Assembly: GCA_965218235.1 (NCBI GenBank)
Contig: OZ244596.1
Coordinates: 1,178,001 to 1,242,000 of the forward strand
Origin: CADCWK01 sp965218235
Lineage (GTDB): Bacteria; Chloroflexota; Chloroflexia; Thermomicrobiales; UBA6265
Direction of reading: 5' to 3'
DNA length: 64,000 nt
Part shown: piece after piece, positions 16,473-25,623 of the stretch
How positions within the stretch are numbered: position 1 is the first letter of the stretch
Layout: each line of letters opens with the position of its first letter
The notes under the pieces: generated by a model
Database searches by the model: none
The model's input: the letters and a program-made list of their open reading frames with translations, nothing else
What the model was told of the DNA's origin: nothing
Translations under genes and position numbers: made by a program

Positions 16473-18440
16473 CTACCCCTCGACGACGACCGGATCACTA
16501 ATGGCGAATGGGCTCGCGACGCCCGAGGCGCTGACGGTCCGGACGCCGTAGACCCGACTCCCGACGAGCGGAGCGGTATCGACCCAGAGCGCGGCCCGCA
16601 GCGGCTCAGGGGAGAGCCGCTCGACGGGCTCGCCGTTCTGAATCGTCCAGACCTCGTAGCCGTACAGGGACGGGTCGAGGTCCGGCACCCAGCGCAGGGT
16701 GACGTTCCCGTCCCGCTGCCGGACCTCGATCCGCTCGGGTGTCGCCGGTACCCGGTCCGAGACCGGCGTCAGCCACAGACAGACGGTCGTGTACGGCGCG
16801 AGCGTCAGATCCTCCCGGTAGATTCCCCTGGTGACGGCGACGTTCCGCCGGATCGGCTCGGCGACCGTCAGTTCCTGCGCCCGCCGGATCGCCGCCAGAT
16901 CGCTGATCGAGGGGACCGGGAAGGGGTTGGCTGGCGACCCGCCCGCCGCCGTATAGCTGTTTGAGAGGCGGTCATCGATCTGGAACCGGGCGACGTTGAC
17001 GCGGTCCCATGGAAGGTCACCGATCTCGTAGCTGACGATCCGGGAGCCGGTCTCAGGTGTCCCCGGATCGGGATACCACGTCAGCAGCACGGCGACGTGG
17101 CTGTCCGCCGACGTCGCCAGGTGATAGAGGTCGGTCGCCGGGAACAGCTGCTCGGCCCCCGTGGTCACTGCCGCCCGGCGGTCGCCCATCAGGGCCAGCA
17201 GCTCGTAGAAGCCCCAGGCTGGGACCTTGAGCAGATCGGTCGCGGACCGGCCCGTCCGGGTCATGAGCGAGCGGCGGCCGTCGAAGGGTGCCTCGACGAG
17301 GTGGAGATTCGCGTTGTCGGCCGCCGCGACGAACCGGACACCGGGGTAGCGGTCACTGAGTCCGGCGTGGAGGGCCATGACTGCCGCGAGCCAGGCGGCG
17401 TTGCGGTGATCGACCCGCGGCGCGTACGGCACCTCGAAGCCGACCTTCTCGTCCGCCTCGTCGTCAACGATGGTCAGCCCGGCAAACCGATCCGGGTCGA
17501 GGGCGAGCACCTGATCGACCGTCGCCGCGGCCGCATCGTAGAGCCGGCGCGGGTCCGGCGGGTCGTCGGCGACCGTCCCCTTGCGGTGGAGGGAGACGAA
17601 GTCGCGGTGCAGCTCCGGCTCATCGGCGAGGAACGCCAGGAAGCGGCCCATCCACGGCTCGCCGAAGTCCGGGTTCTCCTGCGGCTTGTAGGCGATCGCC
17701 GGCCCGCCAAGCCGGATCGGGAGCCCGGTTGCCGCGACCGCCTCCGACGTCGCCCGGTAGAGGTCGTGGTACTGCCGCTCGGTCCCCAGCCAGAAGCGCC
17801 CCTCGTTGGGCTCGTTCCAGACCTCGAACCACCACTCGGCGATCGCCTCCGGGCCGAATCGGGCGTCGGCGGCCAGCCCCGCGAAGAACGCCCGGATCAG
17901 CCGCTGCCAGTTGTCCCACTCCGCTGGCGGGGTGACCGGGCTCGGCGAGACGGCCGGCGGGAAGAAGCCGAACGCGACGAACGGCGTCAGCCCTCGGGAG
18001 GTCAGCACATGGAGGGCATCGAACATCGTGGTGAAGTCCGGCTCCTGGGCCGGGTCGTCCCAGACGCTCCCGCCGCTCTCCGGCTGGAGGCTCTCGGCCA
18101 CCCCGGCCGTGAACAGCCCGAAGAACCGGGCCCCATGGAACGCCCGCGGCGACGCGGCCAGGTTGTCGAGCAGCACGGCGAAGTCTGGCCGGGTCAGCAG
18201 ATCGATGTCGTAGATCCCGACGGTGCCAAAGTCACGCCGCTCAAAGGGTTGGTCGTCCAGTGGATTGACGGTGACTGTGATCGCCGTCTGTGACTCAGCA
18301 GGGGTCACGGCCGTGGCCTGTCTGGCATGCCCGATTCGAGCGTCCGCAGCGGCCAGAATCGACAGCGTCACCGCCGCCCGTCTGGTAAACCGTCTCGATT
18401 CCAACCTGCCGCTGTCCAATGAGGGGCTCTCGAACACCAA
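16473..18440 (-). CDS. exported GH39-like glycoside hydrolase
   Basis: 655 residues from TTG 18440 (AGGAGG six bases upstream; GTG 18437 is also possible). The N-terminus RRFTRRAAVTLSILAAAD is a Tat-like signal, so the protein is exported. A (beta/alpha)8 domain follows with WWFEVWNEPNEGRFWLG, where Glu is the acid/base of clan GH-A family 39 (xylosidase/iduronidase-like). TIVDDEADEKVG may hold the nucleophile. The last 100 residues (ERIEVRQRDGNVTLRWVPDL) look like a fibronectin-III-type beta-sandwich. Substrate unknown. Confidence 0.7.
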   Translation of the reverse strand: MVFESPSLDSGRLESRRFTRRAAVTLSILAAADARIGHARQATAVTPAESQTAITVTVNPLDDQPFERRDFGTVGIYDIDLLTRPDFAVLLDNLAASPRAFHGARFFGLFTAGVAESLQPESGGSVWDDPAQEPDFTTMFDALHVLTSRGLTPFVAFGFFPPAVSPSPVTPPAEWDNWQRLIRAFFAGLAADARFGPEAIAEWWFEVWNEPNEGRFWLGTERQYHDLYRATSEAVAATGLPIRLGGPAIAYKPQENPDFGEPWMGRFLAFLADEPELHRDFVSLHRKGTVADDPPDPRRLYDAAAATVDQVLALDPDRFAGLTIVDDEADEKVGFEVPYAPRVDHRNAAWLAAVMALHAGLSDRYPGVRFVAAADNANLHLVEAPFDGRRSLMTRTGRSATDLLKVPAWGFYELLALMGDRRAAVTTGAEQLFPATDLYHLATSADSHVAVLLTWYPDPGTPETGSRIVSYEIGDLPWDRVNVARFQIDDRLSNSYTAAGGSPANPFPVPSISDLAAIRRAQELTVAEPIRRNVAVTRGIYREDLTLAPYTTVCLWLTPVSDRVPATPERIEVRQRDGNVTLRWVPDLDPSLYGYEVWTIQNGEPVERLSPEPLRAALWVDTAPLVGSRVYGVRTVSASGVASPFAISDPVVVEG

Positions 18441-18603
18441 TGTCTCCCTCCTGTTCCTAAGTCCCGCACAAGTGTCCGTGTCCTAGCCTATCCGAGGTGA
18501 AGAGCTGCCGTAGCGGAGGGCTACCCTGTCGAGCACACTTGACGCTCATCCTATACTCAGAGCGTCGAGTGGTAATCACTCGAAAAAAATGCGCAAGCGT
18601 TTC

Positions 18604-18685
18604 CTCGTCGTGTAGCCGTTCCCACCTGGAGGGGACGGGTCAGTGCAGGGTTCAACCCTGACGGTGACTAGCGGCGAGGTTTTTG
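18604..18685 (+). ncRNA. candidate structured RNA with terminator-like end
   Basis: On the plus strand an outer pairing CCTCG (18604-18608) with CGAGG (18676-18680) encloses two hairpins: CCGTTCCC (18617-18624) with GGGGACGG (18632-18639), and CAGGGTT with AACCCTG (18647-18661). TTTTT follows at 18681. The arrangement is a three-way junction ending like an intrinsic terminator. No coding frame crosses it. It may be a small RNA, the terminator of an unseen transcript, or chance. Confidence 0.35.
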
Positions 18686-18938
18686 GTTCTCGGAATCAGA
18701 TGATAGAGACCTCACTCCTACCAGAAGAGGTGGCAGAACTCGCTGGGCTTCCTGCAATTTACTAGCGCTATATGTTCTATCGGCACACCGGGCTATTGGG
18801 ATAAGCTCTTGTCTGGCTGTTGATCGGAAAACGCAAGCACGCACTACTCCCCGGGCTCGCCAGCAGTTGTTTTGGAGTGGCGAGGGATCAAGGTCGAAGT
18901 TCATGCGTATCATGAGTACTCGTTAATGGCCTTATGGC

Positions 18939-19460
18939 TCATTTCCGCAAGAGGTTTATCGACCCCCAGTTGGATCGCTCTTTGGGATGGGTGTAATACC
19001 CACCTTCCATAGTCAGCGGGTGGTCGGCGTTGGCCATGCGCAGCTCCGTGAAGCCACGATGGGCCTGCATGGTCGGATAGGCATCGGGCTTCGGAGTGTT
19101 GCGGTACTCATAGGTTAGAACCGGATGTGTGGGAGCAGCGCTGATTCTGATCGATGCACTCGTGCTCTGTGAGTTCGAGTACTGTGCATCTTGGTAGACG
19201 CAGATTGTTGTCCACGTCTGGTCGATCGTCGTGGTGGCACTCCACTTCCTTGATGCGCTCTCGTAGGAAGTAGTGCCCTCAACCGTCCAGGTACCTCTCA
19301 GGTCGGGCGTTGAAATCCCACAGCACCAGCGGACAAGTCCGTTGCTCCACCAACCTCGCTCAATGCGGCTAAGGAGCCAGGCCAACGATCCGACTGCTCC
19401 TGCAGGACCGACGAGGGCTAGTAGCCAAATAGGCGGTTCATGGAAGGCGCTGTGGAGCAA
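18939..19460 (-). CDS. cap15: CBASS effector Cap15 (membrane-tethered beta-barrel)
   Basis: 173 residues from TTG 19460 (GGGGATGG just upstream). A hydrophobic helix at about 10-30 (PPIWLLALVGPAGAVGSLAW) precedes a beta-rich domain at 53-173. That domain begins DLRGTWTVEGTTSYES, continues with TTTIDQTWTTICVYQ and LTYEYRNTPKP, and ends EGGYYTHPKERSNWGSINLL. This is the order of strands I know from Cap15, the minimal eight-stranded barrel that binds cyclic nucleotide, oligomerises and disrupts the inner membrane. The frame stays open upstream to the IS edge but has no ATG or GTG. It lies downstream of the CD-NTase on the same strand, now separated by IS copy 2. Base composition is less GC-rich than in the flanking core genes. 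Confidence 0.82.
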   Translation of the reverse strand: MLHSAFHEPPIWLLALVGPAGAVGSLAWLLSRIERGWWSNGLVRWCCGISTPDLRGTWTVEGTTSYESASRKWSATTTIDQTWTTICVYQDAQYSNSQSTSASIRISAAPTHPVLTYEYRNTPKPDAYPTMQAHRGFTELRMANADHPLTMEGGYYTHPKERSNWGSINLLRK

Positions 19461-19492
19461 CCATCCCCAAGTCCACTGTAGACCTATGGCTA

Positions 19493-20355
19493 GAGCGTGT
19501 CATGGACTCTGCGGGGGTCGTAAACTCAGCAAATGAGCACGATCTCCCGCAAGCCCTACCCGAGCGACGTGACGGACGACGAGTGGGCCTTCGTCGCCCC
19601 CTACCTGACGCTGATGACCCCGGACGCCCCGCAGCGCCGGCATGATCCCCGCGAGGTTTTCAACGCCCTGCGCTGGATGGTGCGGACCGGCTCGCCGTGG
19701 CGCTATCTGCCCGGCGATCTGCCGCCGTGGGCAGCGGTCCACCAGCAGACGCTGCGCTGGATCGCCGCCGGCTGCTTCGAGGAGATGGTCCACGACCTGC
19801 GGGCGCTGCTGCGCGAAGCGAGCGGCCGCGATCCCGATCCCACCGCGGTGATCCTGGACGCGCGGACCCTGCGCGGCACCCCGGAGAGCGGGCACCGGGC
19901 CGGCTACGACGGGCACAAGAAGACCCGCGGCAGCAAGCTCCACGCGGCGGTCGACACGCTGGGGCACCTGCTGGCGCTGCGCGTGACGCCGGCCAACGAT
20001 CAGGAGCGGGCGCAGGTGGGCGAGCTGGCGGACGCGGTGCAGGCGGCGACCGGCAACACCGTGGAACTGGCCTGGGTCGATCAGGGCTACACGGGGGAGG
20101 AGCCGGCTGACGAGGCGGAGGCACGCGGGATCGAGCTGGTCGTGGTCCGGCTGCCGGGAGCAAAGAAGGGCTTCGTCTTGCTGCCGCGGCGCTGGGTGGT
20201 GGAGCGCTCGTTCGCCTGGGCGACGCGCTTCCGGCGGCTGGCCAAGGACTATGAGCGCCTGCCCACGACCGTGGCCGGCTTGCATTTCGTCGCCTTTGCC
20301 TGCCTCATGCTTCACAAACTCTCGCTCCTGCCACTTGGAAGTCCATGACACGCTC
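19493..20355 (+). mobile_element. IS5-family insertion sequence, copy 2, inside the CBASS operon
   Basis: An 863 bp copy with TA flanks at 19491-19492 and 20356-20357; joining the flanks restores CTAG. The TAG within that target was the CD-NTase stop codon, and the first base of the element rebuilds it, so the upstream protein is unchanged. Its transposase runs opposite to the CBASS genes. Confidence 0.92.
19533..20348 (+). CDS. IS5-family DDE transposase, copy 2
   Basis: Identical in protein sequence to copy 1 (271 residues, Asp109/Asp183/Glu224). It is transcribed convergently against the CBASS CD-NTase and antisense relative to Cap15, so transposase transcription could reduce effector expression. 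Confidence 0.92.
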   Translation: MSTISRKPYPSDVTDDEWAFVAPYLTLMTPDAPQRRHDPREVFNALRWMVRTGSPWRYLPGDLPPWAAVHQQTLRWIAAGCFEEMVHDLRALLREASGRDPDPTAVILDARTLRGTPESGHRAGYDGHKKTRGSKLHAAVDTLGHLLALRVTPANDQERAQVGELADAVQAATGNTVELAWVDQGYTGEEPADEAEARGIELVVVRLPGAKKGFVLLPRRWVVERSFAWATRFRRLAKDYERLPTTVAGLHFVAFACLMLHKLSLLPLGSP

Positions 20356-21251
20356 TAGCTGTTCAGCCGGCGTAGCGCCGCAGCAAATAGCAAGACATCA
20401 GTGTCATTCCACTGCTGGTCGGAGTACCCGAAGAGCTTCGTGATCCCATTCTGGCAAATGAAGTCAGCCATCTTCCCATGCTGTTCGATTAGCCACTGCA
20501 AAACGTTATCGAAGTTGAGACGGTGACTACCACCATATCGGTGATTAGGTACATTGTAGAGCAGGCATTGGATGAAATAAGATGAGGCCATATCGATGTC
20601 AATCTCACCGTTGTCGACCAAGTAGTTTCTAGCGTTCTTAAATATGCGAACGGTCCGTTTGAACCAGTCACTCGTACTATTCTGCTTGGCTTTGCCATTT
20701 TCGAAATGCTGCTTGGGGTAATTGATGATCGGATCACCTCCGTCGGCCGGAGTGAAGTAGATACCGCTGGTGTAGTCAGCTCGGTTGCCAGAGGAGTAAG
20801 AGTTGTACACTCGGTACTCGTTCGCAACGACCACGTCGGCTGCCCGCCGGATTCCCGACTTGCCCTCCACACGGATGGCTTTGTTTCTCGGATCGACAAC
20901 AGAGAAGCTGAAATAGCCTTCCAGGGCTGAGATGACGTCGGATCGAATCTGCATCAGAGGGTAGGTCGAGGATGCGTAGTCGCTGTGGTAGACCATCTCT
21001 TGGTATGGGGTCAATCTATCAGTGTTGGCCATCCAATCCATGGTGCTCATAACCACCACATCGACGTCACTATCGGTCGTGATGTTAGTGTAGTTCTTAT
21101 ACGAACCCTGTAGGAAGATGTCTGGGGACCTTGAAGCAAGCCGAATGGACGACTCTAGGATCGCTTCCCGAATCTCCTCGTGGGCCCTTACTGCGGTGTC
21201 GTACTGAGTGTGCTTGCCCCAAGTCTCGAGCTGCGTTTCCGAGATCACCAC
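20355..21251 (-). CDS. CBASS cyclic-oligonucleotide synthase (CD-NTase, CdnE-like)
   Basis: 298 residues from GTG 21251, with AAAGGAG six bases upstream. The N-terminus (ETQLETWGKHTQYDTAVRAHEEI) and the active site FLQGSYKNYTNITTDSDVDV are those of SMODS-type CD-NTases: Gly49-Ser50, metal Asp62 and Asp64, and a third Asp139 in RRAADVVVANEY. On phage infection such enzymes make cyclic di- or trinucleotides that switch on the neighbouring effector. The layout is closest to clade E enzymes; that assignment and the product nucleotide are inference. No Cap2/Cap3 or HORMA/TRIP13 genes adjoin it, so this is a type I (two-gene) system with Cap15. All catalytic residues are present. Confidence 0.88.
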   Translation of the reverse strand: MVISETQLETWGKHTQYDTAVRAHEEIREAILESSIRLASRSPDIFLQGSYKNYTNITTDSDVDVVVMSTMDWMANTDRLTPYQEMVYHSDYASSTYPLMQIRSDVISALEGYFSFSVVDPRNKAIRVEGKSGIRRAADVVVANEYRVYNSYSSGNRADYTSGIYFTPADGGDPIINYPKQHFENGKAKQNSTSDWFKRTVRIFKNARNYLVDNGEIDIDMASSYFIQCLLYNVPNHRYGGSHRLNFDNVLQWLIEQHGKMADFICQNGITKLFGYSDQQWNDTDVLLFAAALRRLNS

Positions 21252-21459
21252 GAACTGCTCCTTTCATGAGCGACCAGCATGACACTGACAGGCAGGGCGG
21301 GATTAGCTGGACTTGGCAGAGCGCGTTCGGCTTCCCACGACCGTCCTGTGCAATCACGGTCCGTCGGGACATCGGACTACTGGGTCAGACTCTTAGACAC
21401 CGAACAATGCGTTCCATGGCACCACTGCGTAAAGTGGCGATGGTGCCATGGAAACGAAC

Positions 21460-24400
21460 CTACGAGCAGCCGAGGCTGTTGCCGCAGTTGAGGCACTTGT
21501 AGCAGGCGCCGTTACGGACGGTGATGTGGCCGCAGACATCGCAGAACGGCGCGTCGCCCATCATCTCGGACAGGTAGGCGTCCATCTGGTTGGCGCCGCC
21601 GGCGGGTCCGGCCGTCGGGATCACCGCGAAGGCCTGCGTGTCCGTCACCGGCCGCTCGGCGACCGTCGTCGGGCTAACCCGAAGCTCCGGCATCGCACCG
21701 ACCGGCTCGTGGTGATGGCCGTTGCCGTTGGCGTGCCCATTGCCGTTGCCGTTCGAGTGCTGGTGCTCGACATGGCCTACCCCGCTCGCCGAGGCGATCG
21801 GTGACGAGGCGGCGACTGGCACCGAGACCGGCGTGGCTGGCAGGGCGACGGCCTGGACTGGCTCAGCGAAGGACGCCGCGGTCATCGCGATCGGGCTCGA
21901 CGGGCCGGACGACGGGTCGACCGCGCCGGTCCAGCTTGGGAAGGCCGGGGCGTCCGACGTGGCTGATGTCTCGCCGGTCTGCTGCGGCATCAGGTCGCTT
22001 GGGTCGGGCGGGACCTGGACGAGGTCCGTCCGGCTGAGGTACTCCAGCCCGAGGACGCGGAAGACGTAGTCGATCATCGACGTCGCCATCTTGATGTTCG
22101 GGTGACCCGTCACCATGCCCTGCGGCTCGAACCGGACGAAGGTGAAGGTCTCGACGAACTCCTCGAGCGGCACCCCGTACTGGAGCCCCTTCGAGATCGC
22201 GATCGCGAAGCTGTTGATCATCGACCGGTAGGCGGCGCCCTCCTTGTGCATGTCAATGAAGATCTCGCCGAGGGTGCCGTCCTCGTACTCGCCAGTCCGC
22301 AGGAAGACCTTGTGCCCGGCGACGCGTGCCTCCTGGGTGAACCCGTGGCGGCGGGCCGGCAGCCGGCGGCGGTACGGCGCCGGGGAGGCACCCGTGGCGG
22401 CGGCCCGGTCGACCTCGGCCCGGAGGCGGGCGACCTCGGCGGACGCGGCAGCGGCGCGGGCCTCGGCCGCTTCGAGCTGCGTATGGACGGTCTCGCGCTC
22501 GGCCGCCAGCGCCCGCTCGGCCTGGGCGACGGTCTCGGCGACCGCGTCGGCGATCAGCTGCTGGATCTCGTCCGGGTCGAGCGCCTCGTCCTCGTCCTTG
22601 CGGTCGCTCTTGGTCGAGAGCGGCTGGCTCATCTTGGAACCGTCCCGGTAGAGCGCGATCGCCTTGATGCCGTGGTTCCACGACTCCAGGTGAACGGCCT
22701 CGATGTCCTCGACGGTCGCCTCGTGCGGCATGTTGATCGTCTTGGAGATCGCCCCGGAGAGGAAGCTCTGGGCGGCGCCCATCATCGCGATGTGGCCGTG
22801 GGCGCTGATGTAGCGCTGCCCCTTCCTGCCGTTCCGGTTGGCGCAGTCGAAGACCGGCAGGTGCTCGTCCCACAGGTGCGGCGCCCCCTCGACCGTCATC
22901 GTGCCGCAGACGAACTCGTTGGCCTCGTTGATCTGCGCGTTGCTGAAGCCCAGCGCCCGGAGGAGGTCGAAGTCCGGCGCGGTCGCCTGCTCCATGCCGT
23001 AGCCGAGCCGGCCGAGCGTCTCCTCGCCCAGCGTCCACGGGCTGAAGGCGAAGCTCAGCTCGAAGGTCGCCGGCAGCGACGCCTCGATCTTCGCGAGGTC
23101 GGCGTCGGTGAAGCCCTTGGCCTTCAGGGAATCACGGTTGATGTGCGGCGAGTGCTCCAGGGACAGCGCGCCGAGCAGGTAGCGGAGGATGTCGCGCCGC
23201 TGGGCGTCGTCGTAGCCGAGGTTCTCCAGGGCCGGCTCGACGCTCTGGTTGGCGATCTTGAAGTAGCCGCCACCGGCCAGCTTCTTGAACTTGACCAGCG
23301 CGAAGTCCGGCTCGACGCCGGTCGTGTCGCAGTCCATCAGCAGACCGATGGTGCCGGTTGGCGCCAGCAGCGAGACCTGGGCGTTGCGGTAGCCGTGCAG
23401 CTCGCCACCGGCCAGGGCGCGGTCCCACGAGTCGCGGGCGGCGGTCAGCAGGTCGGCCGGAGCCAGCGCCGGGTCGATCGCCATCGGCCGGACTTCCAGC
23501 CCCTCGTACTCCTCGGCCGGGACGTTCCAGGCGGCGCGGCGGTGATTGCGGATCACCCGCAGCATGTGGCGCTCGTTGAGCCTGTACCCGGCGAACGGGC
23601 CGAGGTGCTGAGCCAGCTCGGACGAGGTCGCGTAGGACTCGCCCGTCATGATCGCGGTGATGGCTCCAGCGAAGGCGCGGGCCTCGTCGGAGTCGTAGGG
23701 GATGCCGGAGCGCATCAGGACCGTGCCGAGGTTGGCGTAGCCCAGCCCCAGCGTCCGGAAGTCGTAGGAGATCCGGGCGATCTCCTTACTTGGGAACTGC
23801 GCCATCAGGACGCTGATCTCGAGGACGATCGTCCAGAGCCGGACGGCGTGGCGGAAGCCCTCGATATCGATCGCGCCGGTCTCGGCGTCGACGAACCGGT
23901 GCAGGTTCAGCGAGGCGAGGTTGCAGGCGGAGTTGTCGAGGAACATGTACTCGGAGCAGGGGTTCGAGCCGTTGATCCGGCCCGACTCCGGCGCCGTGTG
24001 CCACTCGTTGATCGTGGAGTCGTACTGGAGACCGGGGTCGGCGCAGGCCCAGGATGCGTCCGCCATCTGCCGCCAGAGGTCGCGGGCCTTGAGCGTCCGG
24101 GACGGCGTCCCGTCGGTCCGGCGGATCAGGTCCCAGTCCTCGTCGTTCCGGACGGCCTGGAGGAAGGCGTTCGAGACGCGGACGGAGTTGTTGGAGTTCT
24201 GCCCGGAGACGGTGGCGTAGGCCTCGCCGTTGAAGTCGCTGGAGTAGCCGGCCGCCATCAGCGCGGCGACCTTCTTCTCCTCGTTGGCCTTCCAGGAGAT
24301 GAAGGTCGGGATGTCCGGGTGGTCGATGTCGAGCGTGACCATCTTGGCGGCGCGACGCGTCGTCCCGCCGCTCTTGATCGCGCCGGCCGCCCGGTCGCCG

Positions 24401-25185
24401 ACCTTGAGGAAGCTCATCAGACCGGACGACGTCCCGCCGCCGGAGAGCGGCTCGCCCTCGCCCCGGATGCTGGAGAAGTTGGTCCCCGTCCCGGAGCCGT
24501 ACTTGAAGATGCGCGCCTCGCGGATCCAGAGATCCATGATGCCGCCCTCGTTGACGAGGTCGTCGCTGACGCTCTGGATGAAGCAGGCGTGCGGCTGGGG
24601 CCGGGTGTAGGCGTCGGCGCTCTGCTTGACCTCGCCATCGGTCGGGTCGACGAAGTAGTGCCCCTGGGCCGGGCCGGTGATGCCGTAGGCCCAGGCCAGC
24701 CCGGTGTTGAACCACTGCGGCGAGTTCGGCGCGGCCATCTGCGTCAGCAGCATGTGCGACAGCTCGGCCTCGAAGGTCTCGGCGTCCGCGGTCGTGGCGA
24801 AGTAGCCGTTCTCCTCGCTCCACCACCGCCAGGCACCGGTCAGCCGGCCGATCACCTGCCGGGCCGACCGCTCCGGCCCAAGCACCGGCTGGCCCTGCTC
24901 GTCCAGGATCGCGTTGCCGTCGGCATCGACCTGCGGCACGCCGGCCTTGCGGAAGTACTTGGAGACCATGATGTCGGCGGCGACCTGCGACCACGCCGCC
25001 GGGACCTCGGCGTCCTTCATCTCGAAGACGACACTGCCGTCCGGGTTCGCGATCCGCGAGGTCCGGGTGTTCCAGGCGATGGCGTCGAAGACGTCGGTAC
25101 CGGCGGTCGTGAAGTGCCGGGGGACGGTCAGCCCCATGCCCTGCTGAGTGGAAGGGGACCGACGCGGATCAGAGTGCTCGGACAT
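21460..25185 (-). CDS. nrdJ: adenosylcobalamin-dependent (class II) ribonucleotide reductase
   Basis: 1241 residues from ATG 25185 (CTGGAG six bases upstream). It reduces ribonucleotides to deoxyribonucleotides using vitamin B12 and does not require oxygen. Visible landmarks are NPCSEYMFLDNSACNLASLN with catalytic cysteines, LAPTGTIGLLMDCDTTGVEP in the barrel, and MGAAQSFLSGAISKTINMPH. The C-terminal TSCPD-type region (YGVPLEEFVETFTFVRFEPQ) and the Cys-rich end CDVCGHITVRNGACYKCLNC complete the long NrdJ form. An Ala/Glu-rich coiled insert (about 890-950) and a Pro/Ala/His-rich linker separate the domains. It is monocistronic, with possible NrdR sites upstream. Confidence 0.96.
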   Translation of the reverse strand: MSEHSDPRRSPSTQQGMGLTVPRHFTTAGTDVFDAIAWNTRTSRIANPDGSVVFEMKDAEVPAAWSQVAADIMVSKYFRKAGVPQVDADGNAILDEQGQPVLGPERSARQVIGRLTGAWRWWSEENGYFATTADAETFEAELSHMLLTQMAAPNSPQWFNTGLAWAYGITGPAQGHYFVDPTDGEVKQSADAYTRPQPHACFIQSVSDDLVNEGGIMDLWIREARIFKYGSGTGTNFSSIRGEGEPLSGGGTSSGLMSFLKVGDRAAGAIKSGGTTRRAAKMVTLDIDHPDIPTFISWKANEEKKVAALMAAGYSSDFNGEAYATVSGQNSNNSVRVSNAFLQAVRNDEDWDLIRRTDGTPSRTLKARDLWRQMADASWACADPGLQYDSTINEWHTAPESGRINGSNPCSEYMFLDNSACNLASLNLHRFVDAETGAIDIEGFRHAVRLWTIVLEISVLMAQFPSKEIARISYDFRTLGLGYANLGTVLMRSGIPYDSDEARAFAGAITAIMTGESYATSSELAQHLGPFAGYRLNERHMLRVIRNHRRAAWNVPAEEYEGLEVRPMAIDPALAPADLLTAARDSWDRALAGGELHGYRNAQVSLLAPTGTIGLLMDCDTTGVEPDFALVKFKKLAGGGYFKIANQSVEPALENLGYDDAQRRDILRYLLGALSLEHSPHINRDSLKAKGFTDADLAKIEASLPATFELSFAFSPWTLGEETLGRLGYGMEQATAPDFDLLRALGFSNAQINEANEFVCGTMTVEGAPHLWDEHLPVFDCANRNGRKGQRYISAHGHIAMMGAAQSFLSGAISKTINMPHEATVEDIEAVHLESWNHGIKAIALYRDGSKMSQPLSTKSDRKDEDEALDPDEIQQLIADAVAETVAQAERALAAERETVHTQLEAAEARAAAASAEVARLRAEVDRAAATGASPAPYRRRLPARRHGFTQEARVAGHKVFLRTGEYEDGTLGEIFIDMHKEGAAYRSMINSFAIAISKGLQYGVPLEEFVETFTFVRFEPQGMVTGHPNIKMATSMIDYVFRVLGLEYLSRTDLVQVPPDPSDLMPQQTGETSATSDAPAFPSWTGAVDPSSGPSSPIAMTAASFAEPVQAVALPATPVSVPVAASSPIASASGVGHVEHQHSNGNGNGHANGNGHHHEPVGAMPELRVSPTTVAERPVTDTQAFAVIPTAGPAGGANQMDAYLSEMMGDAPFCDVCGHITVRNGACYKCLNCGNSLGCS

Positions 25186-25304
25186 GGTCAACTCCAGCTG
25201 CTAAGAGAGGCGACGGACGAGGCGCCGTCACCACGGATTCAGCGATAGCCAGGTTCCGCGGGAGGGTGAACCCACTCATCGGTCGACAGAACAGCCTTGA
25301 CTCG

Positions 25305-25340
25305 CGGTGCGCTCTCGCCACGTCGGCCCAGAGCGCACCG
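25305..25340 (-). promoter_or_regulatory. perfect hairpin in the nrdJ leader
   Basis: CGGTGCGCTCT (25305-25315) and AGAGCGCACCG (25330-25340) form a perfect 11 bp stem about 120 bases upstream of nrdJ. It lacks the B12-box and core of a cobalamin riboswitch, so its role is unknown. Confidence 0.35.
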
Positions 25341-25384
25341 GCCAGGGATGCGGAAACCCGGCGCCGAGCGTTGGCATCCCCTGA

Positions 25385-25461
25385 GACATATAGGGTACCA
25401 GTGAATGAGCCAAACCACAACAGCTAGTGGCCGGAAATTCATGAGGCACCTATATATGGAC
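25385..25461 (-). promoter_or_regulatory. possible pair of NrdR boxes upstream of nrdJ
   Basis: Two AT-rich near-palindromes, GACATATAGGGT (25385-25396) and CACCTATATATGGAC (25447-25461), stand about six helical turns apart in an otherwise GC-rich leader. NrdR repressor boxes share a central CTATAT/ATATAG core and occur in pairs before ribonucleotide reductase genes. No nrdR gene is in the window, so this is inference. Confidence 0.35.
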
Positions 25462-25623
25462 TCACAGTCACAGCAGGCCGCGGGACTGCCAGACCCTGAT
25501 CCAGCATCACCCAGGCGGGAACAGGGTGTACGTACAGTGCATTTCATCATGTTCGACCGGGAACGTCAACCAGTTCGGTCGTTGCCCGGGAGACACGGAC
25601 TCGCTGCCCAGAGCACCGGAGCG

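Noticed and set aside
18647..18661. tRNA T-arm-like GGGTTCAACCC
   Set aside because: The loop is too short and no acceptor, D or anticodon arms are present.
18668..18913. 81-codon minus-strand frame after Cap15
   Set aside because: No ribosome site, unlike-coding composition and no recognisable motif; not a credible third CBASS gene.
22102..25248. A 1048-codon open frame opposite nrdJ
   Set aside because: It is a mirror of the highly biased nrdJ codons, has Arg/Val/Gly-rich nonsense composition and matches no family.
25192..25400. Cobalamin riboswitch upstream of nrdJ
   Set aside because: Stem-loops are present, but I could not find the B12 box or the conserved core, so only a hairpin is listed.
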